A stretch of 64,000 nt of DNA from Fluviirhizobium alvei (GCF_030551875.1 NZ_JAUOZU010000014.1:62001-126000), one strand, 5' to 3'; counted from the stretch's first letter, positions 37,300 to 47,993 are shown. Notes: generated from the sequence alone by a model not told the origin. Program-made: numbers and translations.

Positions 37300-38451
37300 A
37301 TGCGCATCAAGACAACCGGGATAAGCCTTGCCGTAACGGCCGCGCTTGGGCTGCCGGCCCTGGCATCTGCCGACGAAGTCAAGATCGGCATGGCCGCGTC
37401 GCTCACCGGCGCCTTTGCCCCCTATGTCGAAGTCGAGGGCGCCCGTTGCGAAGCGGCCCGCCTCAATGCGGCCGGCGTTGGCCCGAAAATGACGTTGCTC
37501 GTGGAAGATTCCCGCTCCGATCCGCCGCTGTCGGTGACCCTGGCCCAGAAGTTCCTCGATGAAGGCGTGCAGGTCGTGACCGGCATTCCCTTCCCCGATT
37601 CCCTCATTCCGATTGCCCAGGCCGCCGAGCCCTATGGCGCGATCGTTTTCTCGGCGCCGAACACCCAGGTCGAAATGCAGGTCACGGGTCTCACGAATTT
37701 CGTCGCCGGTGCGGTTCCCGATCCGGTCAATGGTGCGGCCACGGCTGAAGCCGTCTACAAGGCCGGCGGCCGCAATGCGCTGCTGCTTGTCTCTGCCGAC
37801 AATGGTTCCTGGTCGGAAAAGCTGCCGGTCTGGTTCGGCGAAGCTTTCGAGCATCATGGCGGCAAGGTGGTCGGTACGCTCAATTATTCGTTCGGCGTCA
37901 CTGACTGGTCGCCGCAGATCGCCCAGATCAAGGGCATGAACCCGGCGCCCGACGTCATTCACATCTCCTCGATGCTTCCGGATGTCGGCATCCTCATCCG
38001 CCAGCTGCGTTCGAACGGCTTTACGGGCTTTATCGTCGGCTCCGACGGTTTTGACGATCCGTCGCTCGAAGGCGCCGTCGGCGATGCAGCCGCCCTCGAC
38101 AAGGTGATGTTTGCCACCCACGGCGCTACCGGTGTCGGTTCGGATATCGACAAGTTCCTTGATGATTGCCGCAAGGCCGGCTTCAAGGTTCAGGGCATTT
38201 TCGATGCGCTGGGCGCCGATATGGTCCGCGAAACCCATGCCGCCGCCGTCAAGGCCGGTTCGACCGATGCCAAGGCGATCCTGGAAGCGCTCCGAGCCGA
38301 AGGCGGCAACCCGGCTGTTACTGCACCGATCGCCTCCTATGCGGAACATGGTGGCTATCCGGTCAAGGCCGTTCCGGTGATCGGCTTCAAGGACGGCAAG
38401 CGCATGGTCATCTCCAACGAGATGCCATCCTTCGTTCCGGCCTGGCAGTAA
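37300..38451 (+). CDS. ABC transporter substrate-binding protein (LivJ/LivK type)
   Basis: A 383-residue periplasmic binding protein with a Sec signal (MRIKTTGISL to ASADEV, cleavage near residue 24). The type 1 periplasmic fold starts VKIGMAASLTGAFAPYVEVEG. The family includes binders of branched-chain amino acids, amides and other small polar molecules. The ligand-pocket residues cannot be read with certainty. TTGGAGGG stands before the ATG. It sits between the two ATPase genes, and its substrate is probably degraded by the adjoining aldehyde dehydrogenase, amidohydrolase and ligase. Confidence 0.9.
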   Translation: MRIKTTGISLAVTAALGLPALASADEVKIGMAASLTGAFAPYVEVEGARCEAARLNAAGVGPKMTLLVEDSRSDPPLSVTLAQKFLDEGVQVVTGIPFPDSLIPIAQAAEPYGAIVFSAPNTQVEMQVTGLTNFVAGAVPDPVNGAATAEAVYKAGGRNALLLVSADNGSWSEKLPVWFGEAFEHHGGKVVGTLNYSFGVTDWSPQIAQIKGMNPAPDVIHISSMLPDVGILIRQLRSNGFTGFIVGSDGFDDPSLEGAVGDAAALDKVMFATHGATGVGSDIDKFLDDCRKAGFKVQGIFDALGADMVRETHAAAVKAGSTDAKAILEALRAEGGNPAVTAPIASYAEHGGYPVKAVPVIGFKDGKRMVISNEMPSFVPAWQ

Positions 38452-38455
38452 GCCC

Positions 38456-39163
<708 letters not shown>

Positions 39164-39166
39164 GCG

Positions 39167-40066
39167 GTGGAGTATTTCGTCCAGCAGTTTGTCAACGCCG
39201 TGGCTTTCGGTGCCGAATATGCGCTTCTCGCGCTTGGCCTCGCCGTCATCTACTCGATCATGCGGCTCATGAATTTCGCCCATGGCGAAGTCATTAGCAC
39301 AGCGGGCTATGCGGTTCTGCTTGCCATGTCGCTCGGCTTCACCTCGCCGTGGATCGCCGTTCTCGTGCCGATCGTTGCGGCAGGTGTCATCTCCGTCATC
39401 CTCGAACGTGTCGCGTTCCGTCCGGTGCGCAACGCGCCGGCGACGACCGGGATGCTAACCGCCTTTGGCGTCAGCATCATGATGCAGAACCTGCTGCAGC
39501 TTATGGTCTCGGCAAGGCCGCAAGCCATGCCGCTTCTCAATGGTCTCAGCACCACCTGGTATCTCGGTCCCTACGCGGTCTCCTCGTTGCAGATCCTCGA
39601 ACTTGTCGCCGCCATCCTCTGCATCGGCGCACTCGTTCTCTTTCTCAATCACTCCAATCTCGGCATCGCCATGCGCGCCGCCTCGCGCGATTTCGCCACC
39701 GTGCGCCTGATGGGCATTCGGGCGAACCGGGTCATCGCGATTGCCTTTGCGATTTCGGGCATCCTTGCCGGCGTGGCGACCGTCTTCATCCTGGCGCGTC
39801 GCGGCGGTGTCGCTCCCGACATGGGCTTCGTCCTGGTGCTCAAGCCCTTCGTTGCCTGCGTCATCGGCGGCTTCGGATCGCTGGCCGGCGCCGCCGTCGG
39901 CGGCATGCTGCTCGGCTTCATCGAGGTCGGCCTGCTGGTGGCGCTTCCGCAGGAATATGGTGGCCTCAAGGATGCCCTGACCTATGCCATCGTCATCGCG
40001 ATTCTCGTTTACCGCCCGGAAGGTCTGCTCGGATCGCGGCGCGAACTCGGCGACAAGGAATTCTGA
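39167..40066 (+). CDS. ABC transporter permease (LivH-like)
   Basis: A 299-residue permease with about eight hydrophobic helices. The N-terminal LGLAVIYSIMRLMNFAHGE is the family's MNxAHG signature. The coupling-helix region is RAASRDFATVRLMGIRANRV (EAA-like loop). It starts with GTG at 39167, seven bases after GGGAGG. Two genes downstream lies the ligase, so all belong to one transcript. Confidence 0.92.
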   Translation: MEYFVQQFVNAVAFGAEYALLALGLAVIYSIMRLMNFAHGEVISTAGYAVLLAMSLGFTSPWIAVLVPIVAAGVISVILERVAFRPVRNAPATTGMLTAFGVSIMMQNLLQLMVSARPQAMPLLNGLSTTWYLGPYAVSSLQILELVAAILCIGALVLFLNHSNLGIAMRAASRDFATVRLMGIRANRVIAIAFAISGILAGVATVFILARRGGVAPDMGFVLVLKPFVACVIGGFGSLAGAAVGGMLLGFIEVGLLVALPQEYGGLKDALTYAIVIAILVYRPEGLLGSRRELGDKEF

Positions 40067-40067
40067 C

Positions 40068-41156
40068 ATGTCCAAGACCAAGACTGGCAGCTCCGATTTT
40101 GGCTGGGTGCGACGCGCGCTCAAGGGTGGAGCCGTCACGGCTGTTCCCGTGATCCTCATCGGCGTCGGCATGATGCTCTTTGCCCCCAACTATTACCAGA
40201 ACCTCGCTGCCGCTGCGGTGCTCAACCTCATCATTGTCGTCGGGCTGCAGATCTTCATGGGCAATTCGGGCCTTGCCAATTTCGGCCACAGCGTCTTCGT
40301 CGGCCTCGGCGCCTATGGGATGGCAATCCTCGCCACCCCGGTGATGATGAAAAAGCTCTCGATTCCCAACGCGCCCTTCGGACTTGCCCAGGTCGAGCTT
40401 CATCCGGCGCTGGCGGCTGTGATCGCGCTTGCGGTCGTTGCGGTGATTGCGGTTTTCACCGGTCGAATCATTTCGCGGCTTTCGGGCGAAGCGACCACTA
40501 TCGTTACGCTTGCGCTGCTCATCATCTGCCATTCGGTGTTTCTGCAATGGCCGGCCCTGTTCAAGGGCAACCAGGCATTCTTCGGCATTCCCAAAACCGT
40601 CAGCCTGCCGGCGCTGATTGCCTTTGCTGTCTTCACCATCCTCATTGCGCGGCTGTTCCGCGAGAGCCCGAGCGGAATGCAGTTGCGCGCAACCGCCGAC
40701 AATCCTCGCGCAGCCGAAGCACTGGCCATCGATGCGCGTGCGCTCCGCCGCAAGGCCTGGCTGCTTTCCGCACTCGTCTGCGGCCTCGCCGGCGTGCTCT
40801 ATGCCAGCTTCACCGGCACGATCAGCCCGCGCCTCTTCTATTTCCAGCAGGTGCTGATGACGCTCGCCATGCTGATCCTCGGCGGTCTGGGAACCGTGAC
40901 CGGTGCGGTCATCGGCACCCTCATCCTCTCGATCAGCCTGGAACTCATCCGCTCGATTGAATCCGGCGTCGATCTCGGCCCGATCCATCTGCCCGAAATG
41001 CTCGGCCTTTCGGGCGTGGCCCTTGGCGCCGTGATCGTATTCTGCATGATCCTGCGGCCACAGGGACTGAGTAGCCGCTATGAACTCGACGAGGCGCTTG
41101 CCGTCGGGCTCGGCAAGCGCAAGACAGACATATCCACGACAGGAGACCAAAAATGA
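40068..41156 (+). CDS. ABC transporter permease (LivM-like)
   Basis: A 362-residue permease with around nine hydrophobic segments. The block IFMGNSGLANFGHSVFVGLGAY is the LivM counterpart of the LivH signature, and the coupling loop is AEALAIDARALRRKAWLLSA. The ATG at 40068 is two bases after the previous stop. Its stop overlaps the ligase ATG (ATGA). Together with the LivH-like protein it forms the membrane channel. Confidence 0.9.
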   Translation: MSKTKTGSSDFGWVRRALKGGAVTAVPVILIGVGMMLFAPNYYQNLAAAAVLNLIIVVGLQIFMGNSGLANFGHSVFVGLGAYGMAILATPVMMKKLSIPNAPFGLAQVELHPALAAVIALAVVAVIAVFTGRIISRLSGEATTIVTLALLIICHSVFLQWPALFKGNQAFFGIPKTVSLPALIAFAVFTILIARLFRESPSGMQLRATADNPRAAEALAIDARALRRKAWLLSALVCGLAGVLYASFTGTISPRLFYFQQVLMTLAMLILGGLGTVTGAVIGTLILSISLELIRSIESGVDLGPIHLPEMLGLSGVALGAVIVFCMILRPQGLSSRYELDEALAVGLGKRKTDISTTGDQK

Positions 41157-42544
41157 ACTTCGTCGAACAGGCGGCAGCCTACGCACCGTCATACGAAGCC
41201 GAATACCAGCGCCTGAAGGCCGCTGGCGTCCGCTATATCCAGAGCCATATGGTCGACATGGCCGGCACGCTGCGCACCAAGATCTCGCCCTTCAAGCTGT
41301 CTGCCAGCGGCGACGCCCTCAACGGCATTCTCTATTGTGTATCGCATGGGGACGGCCAGCCGATCGGCGATACCGCCTTCGAATCCTACATGGCATCGGG
41401 TGACAACGGTTTCCCCAACATCCAGTGCGTGGCCGATCCGGCCTCCGTGCGCCAACATGGCTGGCGGCCGGAGATGGCCTCGGTCATCTCCACCGGCTAC
41501 ATGCTCGACGGTTCGCCCTGCCTTGTCGACCCGCGCTATGTGCTCTCCAAGGTCGATGCCCGGCTGCGATCGCTCGGCTATACGGCAAAAGTGGCGCTCG
41601 AATACGAATTCGGCATCTTCCATGCCGATGAGGAACTGATGCAGCAGGGTCGCTTCCGCGAACTCAAGCCCTGGGGCCAGTCGCTCGTCAACTATGACAT
41701 CGCCCGCACCGGCGACTATCAGGATCTGGTGCTGGAATTCATGAAGCGGATGGAATCGCTCGGGATCGGCGTTGCCTCCTTCGTCACCGAATATGGCCAC
41801 GGCATGTATGAATTCGCGCTGACGCCGAAGGACGCCGTGGAAGCCGCCGACGATGCCGTGCGCGCCAAGCTGCATCTGCGCGAACTCTGCGCCGAACGTG
41901 GCCTTGTCGCCACCTTCATGGCCCGTTTCCAGCCGCCGGGCAAGGAAAGCGCCTGCGGGGCACACCATCACCTGAGCCTCTGGCAGGATGACAAGCCGGT
42001 TCTGGCAGCCGGCACCAACGCGCTCTCGCAAGTCGGCCAGCAATTTCTTGCCGGCATGCTCAATCGGCTGGCCGAAACGCATGTGTTCTTCCGTCCGACG
42101 ATCAATTCCTATCGCCGGCTTGATCGTGGCGCCTGGTCGCCGGAAGATGTCAGCTGGGGTTACGAGAACCGAACGGCTGCCATTCGCACCATCACCACGC
42201 CGACACCGTCTGCCTGCCGGTTCGAAAACCGGGTGCCGGGCGCCGATGTCAATCCTTATCTCACCGTGGCTGCCATGATCGCCGCCGGCGCCGAAGGGAT
42301 CGAAAAGGGGCTCGTACCGCGGGCAGCCGACGCCGGTTTGGCACCGGATGGCAGTGCGGTGCGGCTGCAATCGAACCTGACGGATGCCACGGAAGCGTTT
42401 GCCTCGTCGAAATTCTGCGCCGAAGCCTTCGGAAAGGAATTCCGCGACCACTATGCCGCAAGCCGGTTCAACGAGGTCGCCGCCTACGAGACCTGGAAGA
42501 CCCAGCGGATCACCGATTTCGAATGGCAGCGCTATTTCCTCTGA
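41153..42544 (+). CDS. Glutamine synthetase-like ligase (type III GlnT / gamma-glutamyl-amide synthetase family)
   Basis: A 463-residue glutamine synthetase fold. Metal and glutamate sites are seen in KVALEYEFGIF (about 140-150), SFVTEYGHGMYEF, the ATP/ammonia region CGAHHHLSLW (about 264-273) and the C-terminal RFENRVPGADVNPYL. The N-terminal GVRYIQSHMVDMAGTLRTK lacks the features of biosynthetic GlnA, including its C-terminal adenylylation tyrosine block. Relatives join glutamate to amines (methylamine, putrescine, ethanolamine). It is coupled to a LivM-like permease by ATGA, which suggests it acts on the imported compound. Confidence 0.83.
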   Translation: MNFVEQAAAYAPSYEAEYQRLKAAGVRYIQSHMVDMAGTLRTKISPFKLSASGDALNGILYCVSHGDGQPIGDTAFESYMASGDNGFPNIQCVADPASVRQHGWRPEMASVISTGYMLDGSPCLVDPRYVLSKVDARLRSLGYTAKVALEYEFGIFHADEELMQQGRFRELKPWGQSLVNYDIARTGDYQDLVLEFMKRMESLGIGVASFVTEYGHGMYEFALTPKDAVEAADDAVRAKLHLRELCAERGLVATFMARFQPPGKESACGAHHHLSLWQDDKPVLAAGTNALSQVGQQFLAGMLNRLAETHVFFRPTINSYRRLDRGAWSPEDVSWGYENRTAAIRTITTPTPSACRFENRVPGADVNPYLTVAAMIAAGAEGIEKGLVPRAADAGLAPDGSAVRLQSNLTDATEAFASSKFCAEAFGKEFRDHYAASRFNEVAAYETWKTQRITDFEWQRYFL

Positions 42545-42572
42545 TCTCCTGAAACGAGATCCAATAAACTGA

Positions 42573-42601
42573 CCTTAGCCGCAACGGCCTTGCGGCTAAG
42601 G
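42573..42601 (+). terminator. Terminator after the transporter-ligase operon
   Basis: CCTTAGCCGCAA (42573-42584) and TTGCGGCTAAGG (42590-42601) form a perfect 12-bp stem with a 5-base loop, 29 bases after the ligase stop. The convergent minus-strand gene ends at 42630, so it may serve both sides. Confidence 0.78.
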
Positions 42602-42629
42602 AACTGCTTTCACACGAAGTCTGGCGGGA

Positions 42630-42935
42630 TCAGATCCCCGATCCGTCCAGCTCCGGCGCATCCTTGCCCTGCCAGGGCGCCGGCATCGCGGGGCGCCCGA
42701 AAGCTGCGGTCGGCAGCGGCATCCAGCATTTGAGTTCGGGTTCGGCATATTGAACGATGCAGCCCGGCGAGGAATCGGCTGCGCGCCATCCTTCGCCGCC
42801 ATGAAGATCGCCATTGGACCAATAGGCCAGATCGACGGCCGCCGGCCCCTGTTCCGAAGGATGAATGGTGATCAGGATACGCGTGCCATCCTTTGGCGCG
42901 CTGCGCATATGTCTCCAACGATCCGGTTCGTCCAT
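42630..42935 (-). CDS. Small conserved protein of unknown function (SAPKDG type)
   Basis: A soluble protein of about 101 residues starting MDEPDRWRHMRSAPKDGTRIL, with a WMPLP segment near the end. The W..M.SAPKDGT...W.PLP pattern recurs in short phage-like and rhizobial proteins of unknown role. The start at 42935 is chosen because GAGGAGG lies six bases upstream. It stands alone between two outward- or convergent-reading operons. I cannot assign a function. Confidence 0.6.
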   Translation of the reverse strand: MDEPDRWRHMRSAPKDGTRILITIHPSEQGPAAVDLAYWSNGDLHGGEGWRAADSSPGCIVQYAEPELKCWMPLPTAAFGRPAMPAPWQGKDAPELDGSGI

Positions 42936-43135
42936 CGGGTCCTCCTCACCTTTCGCCATGCTTTGACCACTCTAGCACCGGCTCACTGTCCTTGCCATCG
43001 GATAGGTCGTCATCGTGGCGCCGCGCTCATTGCGCTTTCGCACGACAGGTGCCCTTCCATCTGATAAGGGTCTTTTGCGGCCATATTGTTGCCGTCTCCG
43101 GCCTGAACCTGACCCGATGGGCTTAAAGGAAAGCC

Positions 43136-44176
43136 ATGAAGCCAGTCGATGCACGCTATGTCACCGCCAATATCCCGGCCCTTCTCATTCGAAGCCTGAT
43201 CGCGGCCCTGACGGATTTCGGCCTCGATCCATCGCGTCTGTTCGTCGGGCTGGGTTTGAGCCTGCACGATCTCGATGATCCGACCTGCCGCGTCTCCTTC
43301 CGGCAGGGCCGGGAAATGATCGTCCGGGCCATGCAGATGGCCGGTGACCGCGCGCTCGGGCTCGAAACCGGCATCCGCGAGAAGGTCACTTCGGTCGGCC
43401 TCGTCGGTTATGCCATGCTGACGGCGCCAACGGTGGGTGACGCGGTGCGGTTGGGCATAGAGCTGCAAAAGGATACCGGCAGCATGCTCGAATTCGACAT
43501 GCGCGCTTCGGACGAAGGTCTTGTGGTGACAGCGGCAAGCCGTTTCCACGATCCCGACATCTATGCCTTCCTGGTCGAGGAGGCCTTCGCAAGCTTCATG
43601 CGGATCGGCATCGAGCTGATCGGACCCGAATTCCGGCCGATCCGCGTCGACCTCGCCTATCCGGCGCCGAAACATGCCGATGTCTATCGACGGGTTTTCG
43701 GCTGCGAGGTGCGGTTCGGCCAGGTCGAGAATGCCTTTCTGTCCGATCCGGCCGACTATACCAGGCCGCTGGCCACGGCTGACGCCTTCTCGCACCGTCA
43801 ACTCACGGAATTCATGGCCTACAATCGCGCCCGCACCCGCGAGGCGACCGAAATCACCGAATCCGTCGAACGGGTGCTCCGCCAGACGCTGCAGGACAGC
43901 GCGACGATCGGCAAGGTCGCGCGCGCGCTCGGCATGAGCGAGCGGACGCTGCGGCGCCGGCTGGCGGAAAACAATGTGTCCTTCCAAAGCCTGATCGACG
44001 GCCTGCGCAAGAACCGGGCGCTGGAGCTGCTGGCCAATCCGCATATGTCGATCGAGCAGATCGCCCACGCCGTCGGCTTTACGGACCCCCATAATTTTCG
44101 CCGTGCCTTCCGGCGCTGGACCGGCACGACGCCCGGGGCAATGCGCAGTGACCTGTCAGCAATTTGGCCGGAATAG
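43136..44176 (+). CDS. AraC-family transcription regulator
   Basis: A 346-residue regulator. The N-terminal Arabinose_bd-like domain (about 20-210) is of the OruR/ArgR-type layout, with SFRQGREMIVRAMQMAGDRALGLETG (split) and GLVGYAMLTAPTVGDA. The C-terminal AraC helix-turn-helix pair (about 240-345) has SERTLRRRLAENNVSFQSL and IEQIAHAVGFTDPHNFRRAFRRWTG. AAAGGAAA precedes the ATG. The kinase-aldolase operon begins 98 bases downstream in the same direction and is the likely target. Confidence 0.9.
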   Translation: MKPVDARYVTANIPALLIRSLIAALTDFGLDPSRLFVGLGLSLHDLDDPTCRVSFRQGREMIVRAMQMAGDRALGLETGIREKVTSVGLVGYAMLTAPTVGDAVRLGIELQKDTGSMLEFDMRASDEGLVVTAASRFHDPDIYAFLVEEAFASFMRIGIELIGPEFRPIRVDLAYPAPKHADVYRRVFGCEVRFGQVENAFLSDPADYTRPLATADAFSHRQLTEFMAYNRARTREATEITESVERVLRQTLQDSATIGKVARALGMSERTLRRRLAENNVSFQSLIDGLRKNRALELLANPHMSIEQIAHAVGFTDPHNFRRAFRRWTGTTPGAMRSDLSAIWPE

Positions 44177-44274
44177 ACCCTCAATAGGTCAGCTCAACCG
44201 CTTTCGTGGTCCGGCCGGTTGCCGTTATCTTCTATGCAAGCGGCAAGGAGCAAAGGCCGCAAGGGGAAGAGGCC

Positions 44275-45888
44275 ATGACGCCCACGGCAAAAGCGAACCA
44301 ATACATTCTGGCGGTCGATCTCGGCACCAGCGGCTGCAAGGTCGGTTTGGTTTCGACGCGTGGCCAGGTGGTTGGCTGGGCCTTCGAACCCGTACAGATG
44401 ATGGTGGTGGATGCGATCGGCGCCGAACAAAGGCCGGATGATTGGTGGGCCGCCTTCATTGCCGCTGCCCGGCAGGTTCTGGCGCTTGAGCTCGTCCCGC
44501 GCGAGAGGATTGTCGCCATCTGCTGCTCGACGCAGGGCGAAGGCACCATTGCGGTCGACCGCGATGGCAAACCGCTGATGAATGCCGTCATCTGGCTCGA
44601 CATGCGCGGCGCGCGCCACCTGAAACAACAGATGCGCGGTTCGCTGAAGGTCGCAGGCTATGACGCGGTGAAACTGCAGAAATGGCTCAGGCTCTGCGGT
44701 GGCGCACCGGCCCTGTCCGGCAAGGACCCTGCCGGCCATATGCTGCTGATCCGCAACGCGTTTCCCGAAATCTACAAGCGCACCCACAAATTCCTCAATG
44801 TGCTCGATTATTTCAACCTGCGCCTCACCGGCCGCTTCTGCGCCACGCAGGATTCGATCCTCACCTCCTGGGTAACGGACAATCGCGACCCTGCCCATAT
44901 CCGCTACGATAGCGGCCTGATTGCAACCAGCGGCATCGACCGCGACAAGTTTCCCGATCTCGTGCGCTGCACCGATGTGATCGGTACGCTCCTGCCCGCA
45001 GTCGCCGAGAGCCTCGGTCTTTCCGCCAGAACGCCGGTGGTGGCGGGCGCAATCGACAATACCGCAGCAGCGATCGGGGCCGGCACCTGTGCCGATTATG
45101 ACACCCATCTCTATATGGGCTCCTCCTCTTGGATCGCCGCCCATGTGCCCTTCAAGAAGGTCAACGTCTTCAACCAGATCGCATCGCTACCCTGCGCCTC
45201 CGATACCCGCTACCTGATGATGGCGATGCAATCGAGCGGCGCCGCCAATATCGCCTTTCTCAAGGACCGGATCGTCTTTCACAAGGACGGCTTGATCGAC
45301 GCCGAACCATCGGTCGACACCTACCGGGTTCTCGATGAGATTGCCGCCCGTGTGCCGGCAGGTGCTGAGGGTGCGGTCTATCTGCCCTGGCTGTTCGGCG
45401 AACGTTCGCCCGTCGATGATCCGTCGCTCCGGGCCGGCATCATCAATCTCAGCATGGAACATAACCGCGAAACCCTGGTGCGGGCGGTTTTCGAAGGCGT
45501 GGCGCTCAACACGCGCTGGATGATGACCCCCGTCGGGCGTTTCATGGGCCGCCCGGTCGAGGAACTGACGCTAATCGGCGGCGGTGCCATGTCGAATTCC
45601 TGGTGCCAGATCTTTGCCGATGTGCTGAATGTGCGGATCCGCCAGCCCGAGGATCCGGTCAAGGCCAATGCCCGCGGCGCTGCCTTCATCGGTGCGGTCG
45701 GGCTCGGCCTGATGCGGCTCGAGGATGTGCCGGCGCTCGTGACGATCGACCGTGTCTATGAGCCGAACCGCGCCAATCGCGGCCTCTACGACGAGCGTTT
45801 CGGCGTCTTCAAGGAATTGCACAAGCGGCTGGCACCGCTTTACCGCAAACTCAACGGCTCGAAAGGCAGGGCACATGGTCAGGTTTAA
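44275..45888 (+). CDS. FGGY-family carbohydrate kinase
   Basis: A 537-residue kinase of the xylulokinase/glycerokinase fold. The first phosphate loop is LAVDLGTSGCKVGLV (about 11-25). A mid part has WLDMRGARH and ends in the ATP domain with GAIDNTAAAIGAG and LIGGGAMSNSWCQIFADVLN. GGGGAAGAGG precedes the ATG. It phosphorylates a polyol, ketose or sugar acid. The class II aldolase that overlaps its end suggests a kinase then aldolase route. The substrate is not evident. Confidence 0.88.
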   Translation: MTPTAKANQYILAVDLGTSGCKVGLVSTRGQVVGWAFEPVQMMVVDAIGAEQRPDDWWAAFIAAARQVLALELVPRERIVAICCSTQGEGTIAVDRDGKPLMNAVIWLDMRGARHLKQQMRGSLKVAGYDAVKLQKWLRLCGGAPALSGKDPAGHMLLIRNAFPEIYKRTHKFLNVLDYFNLRLTGRFCATQDSILTSWVTDNRDPAHIRYDSGLIATSGIDRDKFPDLVRCTDVIGTLLPAVAESLGLSARTPVVAGAIDNTAAAIGAGTCADYDTHLYMGSSSWIAAHVPFKKVNVFNQIASLPCASDTRYLMMAMQSSGAANIAFLKDRIVFHKDGLIDAEPSVDTYRVLDEIAARVPAGAEGAVYLPWLFGERSPVDDPSLRAGIINLSMEHNRETLVRAVFEGVALNTRWMMTPVGRFMGRPVEELTLIGGGAMSNSWCQIFADVLNVRIRQPEDPVKANARGAAFIGAVGLGLMRLEDVPALVTIDRVYEPNRANRGLYDERFGVFKELHKRLAPLYRKLNGSKGRAHGQV

Positions 45889-46528
45889 GGAAGCGCGACA
45901 GGAAATCGTCGAGACCTGCCGTTATCTTGCCGACAACGGCTATGTTGCCGGCACCGGCGGCAATATCGGCCTGCGCGTCGATGACAGGTTGATGGCGGTG
46001 ACCCCTTCAGCGACCGATTATTACACGATGACGGCCGAGGATGTGCCGTTGCTGTCGCTGGACACGATGGAGGTTGTCGAAGGCACGACGGTGCCGACGA
46101 TCGAGCGCAGTTTGCATGCCGCAATGCTGCGCAAGCACCCGACCCGCCGCGCCAGCATCCATACCCACCAGCCGATTGCGAGTGCCGTGGCGCTGCTGCA
46201 CGAACAGTTGCCATGGCCGACCGGAAGCGATTTCAGCGCACTCGGTGCCCATGTGGCCCTGGTCGGCTACCGACCGTCCGGCACCGGCATGCTGGCCAAA
46301 CTGTTCGCAAAATCGCTGAAAGCCGATATCTACGCCTACCTTCTGGCGAGCCACGGCGTCATCTGCGCCGGCGAAAACCTGGCGGTGGCCGTCGACATGA
46401 TCCGCAAGGTCGAAGCCGCCGCCGCCATCCATCTCAAGACAAGCATCGAAAAACGCACCAACCTCGATAGCGAACTCCGCACCTTCCTTCTGAATGTGCT
46501 GGAAAAGGCCGAGACCAAAGGAGCCTGA
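45875..46528 (+). CDS. Class II aldolase/adducin-family protein
   Basis: A 217-residue aldolase of the fuculose-phosphate type. TGGNIGLRVDDRLMAVTPSA gives the phosphate-binding part. The zinc histidines are in ASIHTHQPIAS (about 90-97) and in LLASHGVICAG (about 155). All expected ligands are present, so it should be active in cleaving a phosphorylated sugar. The ATG at 45875 lies inside the kinase gene (14-base overlap). It ends one base before the aminotransferase ATG. Confidence 0.87.
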   Translation: MVRFKEARQEIVETCRYLADNGYVAGTGGNIGLRVDDRLMAVTPSATDYYTMTAEDVPLLSLDTMEVVEGTTVPTIERSLHAAMLRKHPTRRASIHTHQPIASAVALLHEQLPWPTGSDFSALGAHVALVGYRPSGTGMLAKLFAKSLKADIYAYLLASHGVICAGENLAVAVDMIRKVEAAAAIHLKTSIEKRTNLDSELRTFLLNVLEKAETKGA

Positions 46529-46529
46529 C

Positions 46530-47993
46530 ATGAATATGGCAACCCGCCCTGCCACACCGGAAGCCTATGGCATCAGCGCCTGGCCCGACAACAAGGACCT
46601 GATGGACCGGCTGAACGCGCTCTTGAAACAGCCGCCGCGCGGCATTTCCAAGGCCAACATGCCGAAGGTGCTCGAGTATTTCGAACAGAAGTGCCAGACT
46701 TCCAAGGCCTGGGCCGCACGAGCGGCCGAGGTCATTCCAGGCGGCGTCCAGCATAATCTTGCCTTCAACTATCCGTTCGCGATCGCCGCTGCCAAGGTCG
46801 ATGGCGCCTATATGTGGGATGCGGATGGCAATCGCTACATCGATTTCCTGCAGGCTGGCGGCCCCACCCTGCTCGGCTCCAACTACCTGCCGGTTCGCCA
46901 GAAGGCGCATGCGATCATCGATGAATGCGGCCCGGTGACCGGCCTGCTGCACGAATATGAATTCAAGCTTGCCGAAATCATCCGCCAGCACATGCCGGGC
47001 GTCGAAATGTTCCGCATGCTGGGTTCGGGCACCGAGGCCTGCATGGGCGCGATCCGGCTAGCGCGCGCGCATACGGGCAAGAAGTGGGTGATCAAGGTCG
47101 GCGGCGATTATCACGGCTGGAGCGACCAGATGGTCTATGGCATGCGCGTGCCCGGCACCGGCCGCCGCGAGGCCACCGGCATTCCCAAGGGTGCCACCAA
47201 ATATACCCAGGAGGTCTTCCCCAACGAGCTTTCCACGCTGCGCCGCAAGCTGATGCTGAACCGGCTCAGGGGCGGCACCGCCGCCGTCATTCTCGAACCG
47301 CTCGGGCCGGAAAGCGGCACCCGCCCGGTGACGCCGGAATATAACCGCGAAGTTCGCAAGCTGTGCGACGAGTTCGGCGCACTCCTGATCTTCGATGAAG
47401 TCGTCACCGGTTTCCGCGTCGGCATGGGCGGTGCCCAGGGCTATTTTAACGTCGATCCCGATCTCACCGTGTTCGGCAAGTGCCTGACCGGCGGTTATCT
47501 GATGGCGGGCGGCATCGGTGGCCGCAAGGATGTGATGATGTCGCTGGTGGGCGGTATCGGCACGTCGAGCAAGCGGGCCTTTGTGGGCGGCACGCTGTCG
47601 GCCAATCCGCTCTCCTGCGTGGCAGGTTATTACGCCATAGAGGAAATGGCGAAGACCAATGCGCCGGTGCTGGCCGGCCGCGCCGGCGACCGGCTCACCA
47701 AGGGGCTGAAGGGCATCATCGATCGGCTCGGCCTGCCCTATGTCGTCTATAATATGGGTTCGATCGTGCATCTGCAGACCTCGGCAGTGCTCCTGATGAG
47801 CATGCGCAACCCGATCAAGCTGATGCGCGAGGCCAATGCCCGCAAGCATCTGATGGAAGAGATGGGGGCCGCCTATCTGGCGCATGGCGTGCTGACGCTG
47901 GCCGGCAGCCGCATTTACACGAGCATGGCCGACACCGACGAGGTGATCGACGATGCGCTCAACCGTTTCGAAGACGTCTTCAAGCTGGTGTGA
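46530..47993 (+). CDS. Class III aminotransferase (glutamate-1-semialdehyde aminomutase-like)
   Basis: A 487-residue PLP enzyme. Phosphate and cofactor sites are GSGTEACMGAIRLARAHTG (about 160-178), YHGWSD, LLIFDEVVTGFRVG (aspartate to the pyridine nitrogen) and the Schiff-base lysine in TVFGKCLTGGYLMAG. The N-terminus is longer than in HemL and lacks its exact pattern, so a catabolic amino-sugar or amino-polyol aminotransferase is more likely than haem synthesis. It is translationally close to the aldolase (one base) and to the next gene (two bases). Confidence 0.86.
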   Translation: MNMATRPATPEAYGISAWPDNKDLMDRLNALLKQPPRGISKANMPKVLEYFEQKCQTSKAWAARAAEVIPGGVQHNLAFNYPFAIAAAKVDGAYMWDADGNRYIDFLQAGGPTLLGSNYLPVRQKAHAIIDECGPVTGLLHEYEFKLAEIIRQHMPGVEMFRMLGSGTEACMGAIRLARAHTGKKWVIKVGGDYHGWSDQMVYGMRVPGTGRREATGIPKGATKYTQEVFPNELSTLRRKLMLNRLRGGTAAVILEPLGPESGTRPVTPEYNREVRKLCDEFGALLIFDEVVTGFRVGMGGAQGYFNVDPDLTVFGKCLTGGYLMAGGIGGRKDVMMSLVGGIGTSSKRAFVGGTLSANPLSCVAGYYAIEEMAKTNAPVLAGRAGDRLTKGLKGIIDRLGLPYVVYNMGSIVHLQTSAVLLMSMRNPIKLMREANARKHLMEEMGAAYLAHGVLTLAGSRIYTSMADTDEVIDDALNRFEDVFKLV